Shown: piece by piece, positions 27,701-41,200 of the stretch
Numbering within the stretch: position 1 is the first letter of the stretch
Layout: the number at the start of each line of letters is the position of its first letter
Source: Bolinopsis microptera
Taxonomy: Eukaryota; Ctenophora; Tentaculata; Lobata; Bolinopsidae
DNA length: 64,000 nt
NCBI RefSeq assembly: GCF_026151205.1
Contig: NC_087080.1
Coordinates: 5,683,096 to 5,747,095 of the forward strand
Direction: 5' to 3'
Translations under genes and position numbers: made by a program
The notes under the pieces: model-generated
Told to the model about the DNA's origin: nothing
The model's input: only the letters and a program-made list of their open reading frames with translations
The model's database searches: none

Positions 27701-30700
27701 CGAGGTCCAAAGAGCACGAAAAGTATCGGTTGTAAAACTTTCGATAGCAAGAAGAAGCGAAGAGCTGCAAAGAGAAAGCGTATTGTCTCCAACCAAATCA
27801 TATTCTAAAGAGGGGTGAAATAGAATTAATCACACGTAAATGTTTTATGTTATTACATAAGCTGTAACAGCAAAATTAACGGGTTTTTATTTCAAAAACA
27901 AAGTCAGCCAGAGTAGTCAATAGAACTTCATGCGATGCAACGACACAGCTTTGAATGAATAAACACTAGCGAAATTACACAAAATGCAGAAAGCGTATCA
28001 TGCGCTTCATGGCAGATCTCGAGTTACCAATTTAATTATTGACGTTGAAACTGGTAAATTACAAAGAAGGTACAACAATTTTGGGAATTTTATCAACTGA
28101 AGTGGTGCATTATAGGGTATATATGTTATACTGTTGAGACTGATTTTGCAGATATTGGGCTTTTTTGCTGGACCATATTTACAAACACGTGTCACGTGAA
28201 CGGTACCTTTGAGAACATCGTGCACCGAAAGTGCGTTTCAGCCTTCCCCAATTTATCAGTCGCCCAATAGGACCACGCCCAATGTTTGCCCTCAGGTGCA
28301 AGAGTATCTTAGCTTATGAAAGCAAATCTACATATTTATATACAAGTTGTTGTTAACAATTTTTTTCCTGAAACCTTCAATTTTCGAGAAAATCGCCTAA
28401 AACCCTTTTGTGTGTGGCGTCGTGCTTAATTTTGCTAACTTTGGCTACGAATATTTTTTTATTGAAATCTTTCAAATCAATCAATTACATACAAATTTAC
28501 ACAATGAATGAACAACATTAAATCTTCTCAAAAGTAGACTAAAATCAGATTTTTTAGGACAAAATGTATGTAATCAAAGGACCTGAGGGCTGAGGGTCAC
28601 CAAAATACAGATGTTGAGAGCAAAATGCACCTCCTGCACAAGTATGGGCCCACAAATATGGTGAGTCTGACATATTTATATAGGACTTACGAAGAAATAT
28701 ATGCCTTAAAAAGCTTACCCTTTGACGATTTAGGTTGACAATGAACGCAATTAATAATATATACATAATATATATGTATATATATTAATAATAATAAATT
28801 GAAGTTTAATAACACCACTTCAAAGATTAAACTTATACTCAGCAGTGTTTAATCTAAACATCCCAGAAAAGTACTTGAATAAGATAAGGACTGGTAACGT
28901 ATGCTTGAAAAATATCGCTAGTCTAATGACAGAAAATGATACTTGTATGTAAAAATCGAACACCAATATTGACCAAAATAAATTATCGATATAAAGTTTC
29001 ATTAAGGGGCAGTTAAAACAGAAAATCTTTAGAAGAGCTTTAAATGATTCCAGTGATTGAGCCGATAAAATGGTATCAGGCAGACGATTGTAGTCTGTAG
29101 ATCTTTGAGATTGTAGATCTTTGAGATTGTAGATCACAGAGAAGCTACGCTCACCAAACTTAGATTTGAAAGATGGTACAATTAGTTTCAATGTGTGACC
29201 ATGGTGTGAGTACCTAAACATGTCCTGAACAATCCTAGCAATGCCCTGTGAGACAGCAGTAAAATTTTGAAAACAATTATTTTCTTTAAATCAAACCAGT
29301 GAAGATTTAACAAGTCGTCATCAAGACGGTCATGTTTATATTTACCACGAACAGCTTTTGCAGCAGCATTTTGTAGTAACTGGAGTTGATGCAGAAGCTT
29401 CTCGCCAATACCAAAGTATAGACCGTTACAGTAATCTAGACAAGCTACAACTAGACTGTTAACGATGACTTTTATCTGTTGGGGATTCAGCAGGAATCGG
29501 ATTTTTGATATTACATTTGCGTAAAGTATGGAAATATTTCTTCTTGATGAAAGCAAGCTTCTAAATTCGGGATAGCCTGTGGCAGGCAACGCCCGATTCT
29601 AATGCTTCTACAGACCTACACAAGTGTAAGTAAGTAGGTAAATATTTCATGCTAGGCATGTGGCACCCATTACGGTAACCATCCATTGAGTTTTTGCTTC
29701 TTGAATAAACTATATAATATGATGTTTATTTGGAGAAATCCAGTTTCAAGAGTGCTCTACCCGGGAGGGGAACGTTTTACAAATGAAACTTTAAGTTTGT
29801 AGAATCGCCGTTTTGTTTAAACTATATAATACATATATAAAGTCTTTATGCTTGATATCTCGGTCATCTGAGTAGCTAGAGCTCCACCTTTTTTTCCCTT
29901 CAGGAAAGATGTATTTTATAAGGCCAAGTACAATACATTATAATTTGACTTGATCAAATGATCATTAAAAATATCTAAAAACCGCGACAACGAACATTCA
30001 ATCGAAAAAAACATCGTTTTCATTTGATATATTCCTCGGATGAGTGATAATAGCAGTAGCAAGTCATACCAGAAATATTTCAATCAGGTACTTAAGTGAC
30101 TGAAAAATAAGCCCCAACGTATGTGCCAGTGTACTCACCCCCCCCCCCCCCCCCCACCCCCCACCCTGCATAGTGTCCAAATAAAAGTGTGTTTATATTT
30201 TTAAAATGCACAATATGGCAAAATTATGAGCAAAAATATCGAATAATTAATTCATTAAAATAGTAATTAAACAGCTAAAGATAATGAATTGTTTGATGCA
30301 ACATTCTGTCTGATCATTTTAAAATTTTATTAATAAATCAAAGCGGTTCGTGAAGGGTCTTCTTGATTTGACAGCTAAACTATAAATATACAACAGATAC
30401 ACTCGACACTTCTTAATAAAAAGTTCTTATGCAATTTTATAGAGGAGCGCTTCTCTATCAGGACGTAGAATATCAAAACAGAGATTAATATGATAGTTAG
30501 TAGCATAGATTATCAGGTTACACAGCTGGAGCACTTGGAGTGTACGGCGGGGGTGCTTCAGGTACGTACTGTTGAGCGTCAGGGGCGTACTGTTGAGGGG
30601 GCCCAGCGGCGTCAGGGGCAAACTGTTCACCATCACTGACGTACATTTTAGGGGGCCCAGGCGCGTACAGTTGAAGGGGTTGAGGGGCGTACTGTTGAGG

Positions 30701-32184
30701 GAGGTCAGCAGCGTATTGTTGATGGGGGTCCAGGCGGGTACAGTTGAGGGAGGTCAGCGGCGTACTGTTGAGGGGGTCCTGTGGCGTACTGTTGTGGAGG
30801 AATGTAGGATGAAGGTGCTTGAGTGACTGGGTTTTGCACCACTACTTCTACAACTTGAGTTGTAGATGTCTTGCACTGTTGTCGTTCTTGGATGAGAGCA
30901 CAACACGGACAACACATTATCGCCAGCCAATCTGCACAGCAATTAGTTGGGATCTTGTGGTTCCTCCGAATATTCGGTCTAATACAACAACACCAGGCAC
31001 ACAGCGAAAATGGGCAGAAGAAGAATAGGCAGCCGCAGAACGCACCACAACAACCATCACAGCAGCACCCAGAATCTCGGGCATTCAAACCGAAGGTGAT
31101 ACACGGACAACACCAAGCGAGCAGACACTCCACAGTCGTCAAAACATCCAAATAGGCCGTGACTCCATTCGTTGTTCCATTGATTTCCACCCTCGGCCTC
31201 GGAAGTAACAATTATTAATTGCTGACTCATAATCTGTGATAGTGACGATCGTTATCATATTCGTACAAAAAATACTTTACTTTATCATAATGATAAGATT
31301 TTACGTAAAAAAAAACTTAAACTGCTGTTCTCATTCACAAGATTTTAGGAGAAGATCTTATGATAGAGAATACAAAGGTGGTTTGGAAAATATTACGTAT
31401 CAAACTACTGTGACCATCGGGGACGGCAACAACTGTGAGGGTGTCAGGTATGTAAACCACGGACTACATAACAAGGACTACAAGGAATTCGTAACTGCAC
31501 ATAGACAGTTTACTTTATCAGTCCTTAAATGATTTATAATACCATTAACTTCCCTGCCAAGATCAGTGATAAAATCACTTGATACTCGAGATTTTTTACA
31601 TTATTCGTAGTAACTTAGTAATCTTCGAATAGAAGATTTTGGTGGAGGGCATATGCATGGAAATTGTGCTACTCATATGCCAGCTTTGTTATTTCTACAG
31701 AACAGCTTTGTGTAGAGTGGGTAACGGAGGGAGTCTAAAATGGCTAACGTAATAATATTATGTTAGCCATTTTATGTGGATAAGTAGATGGCCCCTAACG
31801 GGGGGGTACCAATGGCATAAAATGGCATAAATGGCATACGTTTTATGGCATAAATGGAAATTTTTATTGGCCAATTCTCCATTTATGCCATGAATTTAGG
31901 TCTTCATATTTGACCTTTAGGATGACTTTAAATTCGCAAATTATTATTAGTACTTGAATAAGAGAAATTTTTCATGCTTTATAACGCTTGGAATGATCGT
32001 TAAAGATTCATATGACAAATAAAGAAAATACAAATGTATTATATCAAACGGGGGGGGGGGGGGGGGGGGGGGGGGGGTACCAATGGCATAGAATGTCATA
32101 AAATGGCATAAATGGCATACTTTTTATGGCATAAATGGAAATTTTTATTGGCCAATTCTCCATTATGCCATTTATGCCATTGGT

Positions 32185-32267
<83 letters not shown>

Positions 32268-35200
32268 CATACACATTATTCAGTACAATGCAAGAGTAAT
32301 ATGTAATGTTCAATTATAATATAATACATAGTACTGGCGCCTCTCATCCTTCATGTAACTATACATAGCAACTCAGCGTTTATCCTTTTACCACAACAAG
32401 GGCCTGTAACCGTTACCATGGACAAAGGAAACGCAGAATCTTAACAACTTAGAAGATACTGTCTGTCATACTCATTACTACATTAGAGTATGGCGAACTC
32501 TATTTACAGGTTAGTCAGGCAGTGGCTCACACTCTGTTGATATCTCTTAAGGGAGATCTGAGGTCTCTCAACCTTGCTTCTCACTTAGTCGAGTGTGTCC
32601 CACAACCAATGCACATTGCCTAAACGTCCAGTTTTATCTATTATTATCCTGGACCTATTTGGCGAATTTTCTCTCTAAAAAAAAAGAATAAGAAAGAAAA
32701 AACTAATAATATTACGTTAGCCATTTTATGTGGATAATCCCTTACTACAATGTAAGCAATGATAAATAATAACTGCAGAGGCTATGTAACGTTTTGCAAC
32801 ACAGAAAACAAATGATATGATGCGCCGCACGAAATTCCTACTCGCAGTTACAGTTAAATAGCTACAGCTTGAAAATGTAACATTAATACACTATATTAAA
32901 TAACATAACTGAATGTTGCTGTGTGAGAAGAACCGTATGAGTTGAATAACGATGTTAAAGTGCGTGAAGGGAATATCGGTAACCGAATATCAAAAGTATC
33001 GATTGGGAAAACTTTCGATAGCAAGAAGAAGCGAAAGAGCAGCAAAGACTCTTTGCTGCAGAAAGAGAAGGCGTATTGTCTTCAACCAAATCATATTCTA
33101 AAGAGGGATAAAATAGAATTAATCACACGTAAATGTTTCATGTTATTACATATAACTGTAGTTTGGCTAGATTAACGGGTTTTTATTTCGAAAACAAACT
33201 CGGCCTAGTCAATAGAACTTCATGCTATGTAACGGCCGTAAAGTGTAAACATAGCATTGACTGAATAAGAGGGCTCCTTGACTAGCTGCCCTTTTTTACT
33301 TTTAGTGCTTGTACGTCAATTTGTCCAACACAAAAAGGAGGAAAAGTATAGAAAAAGGGTTTTTAAGAGCATTGGTTATTATACAGCAGTAAGATTTTGA
33401 AAACAATTCTTTTCTTTACATCAAGCCAGTGAAGATTTAACATGTCGTCATCAAGATGGTCATGTTTAAATTTAACAGCAACAGCTTTTGCAGCAACAGC
33501 TTTTGCAGCAGCATTTTGTAGTAACTGGAGTTGTACAGAAGCTTCTCGCCAATACCAAAGTGCGAACCGTTACAGTAATCTAAACAAGCTAGTAGCTACA
33601 ACTAAACTGTTAACGATGACCTTTATCTGTTTCGGATTCAGCAGGAATCGGATTTTTCTGATATTACGTAAAGTATGGAAACATTTCTTCTTGAATAAGC
33701 TATATAATATGATGTTTATTTGGAGAAATCCAGTTTCAAGAGTGCTCTACCCGGGAGGGGAGCGTTGTACAAATAAAACTTTAAGTTTGTATAATCGCTG
33801 GTTTATTTAAACTATATAATACGTATTATACAAATTCTTTATGCTTGATATCTTGGTCATCTGAGTAGCTAGAGCTCCACCTTTTTCCCCTTCAGCTTCA
33901 GGAAAGATGTATTTTATAAGGCCAAGTACAATACATTACAATCTAAAAACCGCGACAACGAACATTCATTCGAAAAAAACCTCGTTTTTGATTATCACTC
34001 GGATGAGTGATAAAGCAGTAGCAAGTCATTCCAGAAATAATTATTTCAATCAGGTACTCAAGTGACTGAAAAATAAGCCCCAACGTATGTGTCAGTGTAC
34101 TCACCTGCACCCCCCCCCCCCCCCTGTATAGTATCCAAATAAGAGTGTGTTTACATTTTTTAAATGCAAAATATGGCAAAAGCAATCAAATAATTAATCC
34201 ATTAAAATAGTAATTAAACAGCTAAAGACAATGAATTGTTTGATAAAACATTCTGTCTGATTATTTTTCAAAACGTTATTAATAAATCAAAGCGGTTCGT
34301 GAAGGGTCTTCTTGATTTGACAGCTAAACTATAAATATACAACAGATACACTCGACACTTCTTAATAAGAAGTTCTTATGCAATTGTATAGAGGATCGCT
34401 TCTCTATCAGGACGTAGCATATCAAAACAGAGATTAATATGATAGTTAGTAGCATAGATTATCAGGTTACACAGCAGGAGCACTTGGAGCGTACGGCGGG
34501 GGTACTTCAGGTGCGTACTGTTGAGCGTCAGGGGCGTACTGTTGAGGGGGTCCAGGCGGGTACTGTTGAAGGGGTTGAGGGGCGTACTGTTGAGGGGGTC
34601 CAGGCGGGTACTGTTGAAGGGGTTGAGGGGCGTACTGTTGAGGGGGTCCAGGCGGGTACTGTTCAGGGGCTCCAGCGGCGTACTGTTGAGGAGGCCCAGC
34701 AGCGTACTGTTGAGGGGGTCCTGTGACGTACTGCTGTGGAGGGATGTAGGATGAAGGTGCTTGAGTGACTGGGGTTTGCACCACTACATTTACAACTTGA
34801 GTTGTAGATGTCTTGCACTGTTGTCGTTCTTGGATGAGAGCACAACACGGACAACACATTATCGCCAGCCAATCTGCACAGCAATTAGTTGGGATCCTGT
34901 GGTTCCTCCGAATATTCGGCCTAATACAACAACACCAGGCACACAGCGAAAATGGGCAGAAGAAGAATAGGCAGCCACAGAACGCACCACAACAACCATC
35001 ACAGCAGCACCCAGAATCTCGGGCATTCAAACCGAAGGTGATACACGGACAACACCAAGCGAGCAGACACTCTCCACAGTCGTCAAAACATCCAAATAGG
35101 CCGTGACTCCATTCACGATTTCCACCCTCGGAAGTAACAACTGTTACTTGCTGACTCATAATCTGTGATAGTGACTTGAATCGTTATCATATTTGTACAA

Positions 35201-38200
35201 AAACTACTTTACTTTATCATAATGATAAGATTTAACGTTTAAAAAAACTTAAACCGCTGTTCTCAATCATTTAAAGATTTTAGGAGAAGATCTTATGATA
35301 GAGAATTATACAAAGAGGTCTGTTGAAGTATTTTGGTAAGCGCTCAACTTGAGGAGCAACTAATCTACACCGGGAGCACGGGCCCGACTAATTATCTAAA
35401 ATATACTGTGAAAGTTGTATGTTGAGTAATACAAATACATGATTCAGATTGGTCCTTATAATCCACAACAATGGAATTTGCGTTAATAGTGGAGATTTGA
35501 ACAACGTTTTAAAATTTTAAGCAAAAGTTCGAAGAGGGGGGATTATGAGTATTTAAGAATCTGAGAATTTGACCGTTTTTGCCGGCAATACTCGAAAAAT
35601 GTCTTAAAAATTATTTTTGAATCTGAGAAATTTGGCATGGATTTCTCATTTTCTCAAAAATTGTCTACTCAGAAATTGTTTTTGAATCTGAGAAATTCAG
35701 CATGGATTTATCATTTTCTCAAAAATTATTCAATCAAAAATAGTGATATACCAAATTATTCTTCATATCAATGCAAAAATACTCAAAATAAATTTTTGAG
35801 AATGAGTTTTTCGCATCTCCTGCAAACTTTTCTCAAAAAAACTCAAAAATAATTTTGAGAATGAGAATTTGGCCATTTTCTTCGGGAGTCTCAAAAAATA
35901 CTCACGATCCACCCTAAGTATATGGATACAGGTTTCGGAAAAGTTAACAGTATAAAATAACAAAAATGAAATACGTTATAACGTAATGAAACGTTTAACT
36001 TGGAAACTTCGCTGATGATTGGTGCACACTGAAAATGCAGTTAGAATAAAGGTCAAAGCTGGCTTGCCTTAGATACTTATAATTTTTGTCCTACTCTTGC
36101 CGAAGGCAAAAAGATCGTAGGGAATAAGTAATCGGGTTTGGATATATGAGGTAGCCCGACGGCGCTATGGTGATGACAAAAGTCTGCTCCTTCGCAATAT
36201 AGACCACTCCCCTATAATTATGTGTATAAAAGGAGTATATTTTGCGCGCGCGACGCCAGTTATGTGTTATTTAATTACAGGCATAGCAACCAGTTTTTGG
36301 TGCTTGACGACTGTTACACAGGTTTCCATCGGGTTACAATTCACTCTAATACATTAATATAGCATATTAGTCATATCTGAGCAAAATATGAAATAATCTA
36401 CCTTATCGGACCTTATTTGGACGAACATTACTTGAACGCTGGAGGCCCTAGCGTTCATCTTAATGTACGTTCAAATAAAGTCCGTTCAATTAATGTCCGT
36501 CCAAGTTAAAGTCCGTTGAAATTTTTTCAAAAATTTTTCCATTTCGAACTTTTTGTCCAGAATATGGCAACTATGAGAACTTTATTGTGCCGTAAGTTAA
36601 CGACGGAAAGGTTCTCCTTGGTCTGCCGGAGGCACAAAAAACTCTACTAGTCTATGATGTTTTCAAGGGTCACTTGGCGGAAAAAGTCAACGAAATTATG
36701 ACACTCAACAACATAGTTCATGAGCTAGTCCCCGCCAACATGACAAACTTGTTCCAGCCTCTAGATATTACGGTAAATCGTGTTGCCAAGGACATTGTCC
36801 GACGTTGTTATAGTTCATATTACTGAGGGGAGGTAATGAAACAGTGCTAGGAAAGCTCCACGTGATGTTAAGATTAACCTAAAGTTGTCTAAGATAAAAC
36901 CACTTCACGCCGAATGGCTTGTAAAAGTTAACACTGAAATGCAGGACCGGGGTAGTTTGATAAAAAAGTTTCCATAAAGCTAGAAATCACTGATGCTTGT
37001 TTAAGCATGGACTATTTCATGCACGAAAACTCATTTGATGAAGATGATATGTGATATTAGACACTGATCATGTTCACATGTTTTAACATTTTTACTGCTT
37101 AATGACTGCTTTTCTTATTTACTGTATAAAAAATGGATTTAAAAATCATTTGCTGAAATTAAAAAAACGTCAAAAAATTTAAAAAAATTCGGATTTTTAA
37201 TGGTTTTGAATGCCTTCGAGCGTTCATATTAATGCCCGTTCATAATTATGTTCGTTCACGTAATGTCCGTCCAAATAAGGTCCGATAAGGTACAACCAAA
37301 CCACATACAGATCGACGGCGACACCTCAGATGCACGCAGAATTTTTCAAGTTCTGCACGCCTAATATAATATATGTACCTTACTTGGGATTATTATGACC
37401 GGGATAAAGTGGCGGGTTTAGGGTAATTTCGCCATATTTTTCCCGAACCACATTTTCACCGGTCGTTAATAAACCCGCCGTCTCAGCTTTAAGGGTTCCC
37501 AAGGGGTATGGGTGCTCATATTTTAATCGTTGTCTTATATGCACTAAAGAAGACTATTGGGACACTTGTTGTAGGTTTTTCGACTTCATTTGGCTGAAAT
37601 TGCAAAAAATTCACCTTTTTGCCCAATTCTTGTCATATATCCTTATTGTCAAAGTTGATTTAAATAGGCCAATTTTTAATTTCTTAGGTATTGACTATCT
37701 CTACATAATTAAATAGGACTCAAAGTAAAAGTAACAGTTAAATTAAAACTTGAATTAATCAAAACTGTCAATAACATGAATCAGTTTCATCAGTCATTTA
37801 TTCATAATTCTAAACAATGCGAACGATGCATTCTTTCGAAGAAAATTATTTTCCATCTAGTTTGATTAACCACGAGTCATTATTTCTGTCTACTGTCAAC
37901 AATTATTGATAATTCGACTTGTTTCACAAGTTTTAGCAATGCGAAAATTTCTAAACTTGCTTATCTCTAATAAGGAAATTTACATCTGAGACAAAATTTT
38001 TGAATCTAAAATTGAAAGGTTGGACACCGGTAAAATGGCGACCGGGAAAATGTGGTGGGTTTTGAGCAATTTCGCCATATTTTCCCCGAACCATATTTTA
38101 ACCGGTCGTTAATAAACCCGTCGTAATAATCCCGAGTAAGGTAAACGATTATCACGTGCGCCAAACACCACTCTGGGATACAATAAAGTAAAACAAAATT

Positions 38201-41200
38201 CGCATTGTAGGCAGTAGGGAAATTTGATCGTGGGTGGTGATACCGCGGCAACATTCTTGTTCGTTTCTGTTTTTCCTTATCAGTAACGTAATTAATTACA
38301 AATACAAGAAAAAACGCTGTTCCATGACGATATATGACAATCTTATCTTGTAAGTTGAATTATGTTATCAGTATTACATCCCGTGCAATGGACCCCTCGA
38401 AACTCGTAGCACAAATGATAAGGAAGAGACATTACGAAAGTAGTTCCTTTGCAATCACATCCATCTAGGATTGATCAGAAATCCGGAGACCAAGGTACAT
38501 ATTTTAAAGGTATTTAATACTCATAACATACTTAGAGGATACTCAATACTCATAACATACACATTATTCAGTACAATACAAGAAAAGACAAAACTGGCGC
38601 CTAACGGGAGGTAGTTTGTTATTTCTACAGAACAGCTTTGTGAAGAGTGGGTAACGGGGGGAGTCTAAAATGACTAACGTAATAATATTACGTTGCCATA
38701 GTGTGAAAACGGGTGTCGGGTGGTACCTGCAAGTGTGTTCATTAAGCATTTAGAGTCCTGTAAAACTGCAGTTACAATTGTGCTAGAGTATTTTTAGTAT
38801 ATACAATCGATCTAAATCCCTACATGCTTCCAAAATTTTAAATCTCCAACTTTCTGCACAATGTACTGAGATGTTTTGAAAAAAAAGATATAGTACAGTC
38901 AAATCCGTCCTAATTTAAGCCTTTGTCGGACAAAATTCGCAACAAAGCGATTTTAACGGGATATGGTCGGGACAGGTCCCAGGAATCATTCCAGAGAGTT
39001 CCCAAAAAAAAGACTTCAGGAAAATCCACAATTACCACTTTTCTACCACCTTTTTACCACTTTGGTTTTCCGCAAATAAGTCACGTTCTGAATATCCTAA
39101 AAGATTCTAGTTTAAAGCAGTGTGTTTAGAAAACAAATAAGAACAACTTTTTCTCTAACAACTTTTTCAAAAATAAATTATTTAATTAATTAATTAAATA
39201 ATTAAAAAAATTTAAAATATTTCAAAAATATATTTTGATAAAAATGTTCACAATTACATTCCACGTATAATGAACCAATTTTTATAAAACTTTTGAAAAT
39301 TTTCACTTTCAATATTTTGGACTTTAAAAATTTTTGAAATTAGTAAAGAATAACCACTATTTACCACTTTTTACCACATTGAATCTCCGCTAATAAAACG
39401 ACTTCTGAATGTCGTAGAAGGTTTTAGATTGAACCAATGTGTTCAAAACATAAAAGAGAACAACATTTTATGTGACAACCTTTGGATTAGATATTTATAA
39501 TTGATTAATTAATTAAATAATAATTAAATTTTTTTAAATTTCAAAATATAATTTTTATCAAAAATATTTGCCGTGACGTGAAACGTAAAATGAATTTACT
39601 TGAATAACAGAACATACATCGTCACATAGATTAGATAACAGATAAAAAAAGATGCAGATAAATGGAATATACGGTAAAATATCCAAATTTGTACGATACT
39701 ATTCTAGCTTATAACTATTAACATATCATATCTCTCGACTTAGTATTGTGCTTAACTAGATTGTTAAAATGGTTGTTTAAACAAGACTTAGCAATTTTTC
39801 AATCGCTAACTAGAGATCTTATCTCTGATTGTCAGTTTATCGTTTGGAAGTGTAAGCTTCAGCTTTTACTTTATGTTGACTTCTCTTCGTAAAAAAGTTG
39901 AATCTGCTAAAAATCGAGGACTGAAATCACTCCAAATAGTTGACATTTTGAAAACAGAAGAACACATCGTGTGCCTGATACTGTACGCGTGCAGATTCTA
40001 TGTAAGTAGCTGTCAACTAATATACAGGGTGGCCCAAAAGTGACTACCCACACGCAACCTCTTATATATGTACAATAATAGTAATATTTTGTTTTTACCG
40101 TTTTACTTTTAAGTTTTATGTCAACCGAGACTCGAGAGCGCAACTAGAGGCATTCTTAACCAATACTATTTTTTAATTTACCAGGCAAATGAGGAGTTAA
40201 TTCCGGTGAATAGCGAATGATCGACAAAGTAAATTTGTATGGAATGAAATCTGGAAAGGGTTGCTGTCCCCAGGTACTATTTTAACTATTTATCTTTTAA
40301 GTAAGTACACTAACTTTTAAACTATGCCCAGCAAGTTTGAAACGGATGGTTACAGTCCTATTCATTATCCTGAGGCCTCTCATACTCTGTATAAATAAAC
40401 AAACCATCGTAACACAGGTTGGATCAACAACCCCTGGTCAATGAACGAAATTAAACGGCAGTACAACGGCCTGACTGATTCTGCTCAGAGTGACGTCTAT
40501 TGTATGTTATTGCAGACAGTGACCATAGACCAGTTCCAAAGATTCATATCGGCCAATGAAGATGAGTCCGTTGTAACCGACTCAGAACCATCTTTAGTCC
40601 ACAAACACGGTTTAAACAAATGTCCATTCTGTAACGTAGAGATCGCACCAAATGATAAATCCTCAAATCGGATTACAGACAGGGTAAGTTATTGTGTGGG
40701 GGAGGGGGGAGGACCGGTATAGTGCACATACGTTAGGCTCTTACTAATTCGCTCGCCCAAAAATTTCACGTGACTTTCTCCGTAGCTTAGTGCACTAGAT
40801 TCCCACTATCGGAATCGTTCTGAATAGCCGATCCTTACCAACTCCGTGGATCCGACTGGTGGTGTCTGATCCAGTGAATGAGTGGCACAGAAATCGTGCA
40901 GAAAGCCCAATTACAGTATCCTAACACCCTGTCACGTGATTAACGATTGGGTAATCATTGATAACCCAATCAGTTTCGCTAACGAGATAAACAAATTGCT
41001 TGATAACTTCGTCATTTTCAATCCGTTTCGCGCCATCTTTTCAGATCATATTCCGAATGTAATGGCCTATTGCAATAATATGTTATAGTGCAGTTTACAG
41101 CATGTTCGCAAACACGAGTACATGTTGATTATAAGACTCAACGTATGTGTATTGACTAATGGCACCCCCACTCCCCCTAATCTTGGAGGACATTTTGATT

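Larger units (their letters stand above)
29240..31360. repeat. Segmental duplication, left copy
   Basis: It matches 33370-35310 in the same orientation and order: LINE piece, mini-ORF, C-run, PLAC8 gene on the minus strand. The matching 5' piece of the sulfotransferase-like gene (27736-27930 against 32996-33220) shows the original unit was longer. Confidence 0.85.
36068..38256 (-). repeat. Dispersed repeat, inverted copy interrupted by two transposons
   Basis: It is the reverse complement of 21700-22660. It is split at 36401-37290 and 37378-38141, both with TA duplications. Confidence 0.8.

Noticed and set aside
30120-30175. C-run as a further G-capped element end (also 9717-9732 and 34107-34125)
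   Set aside because: No subterminal repeats or inverted partner; the runs sit inside segmental duplications or beside a gene.
32044-32313. Glycine-run open frame
   Set aside because: It is the homopolymer C tract of element B read on the minus strand.
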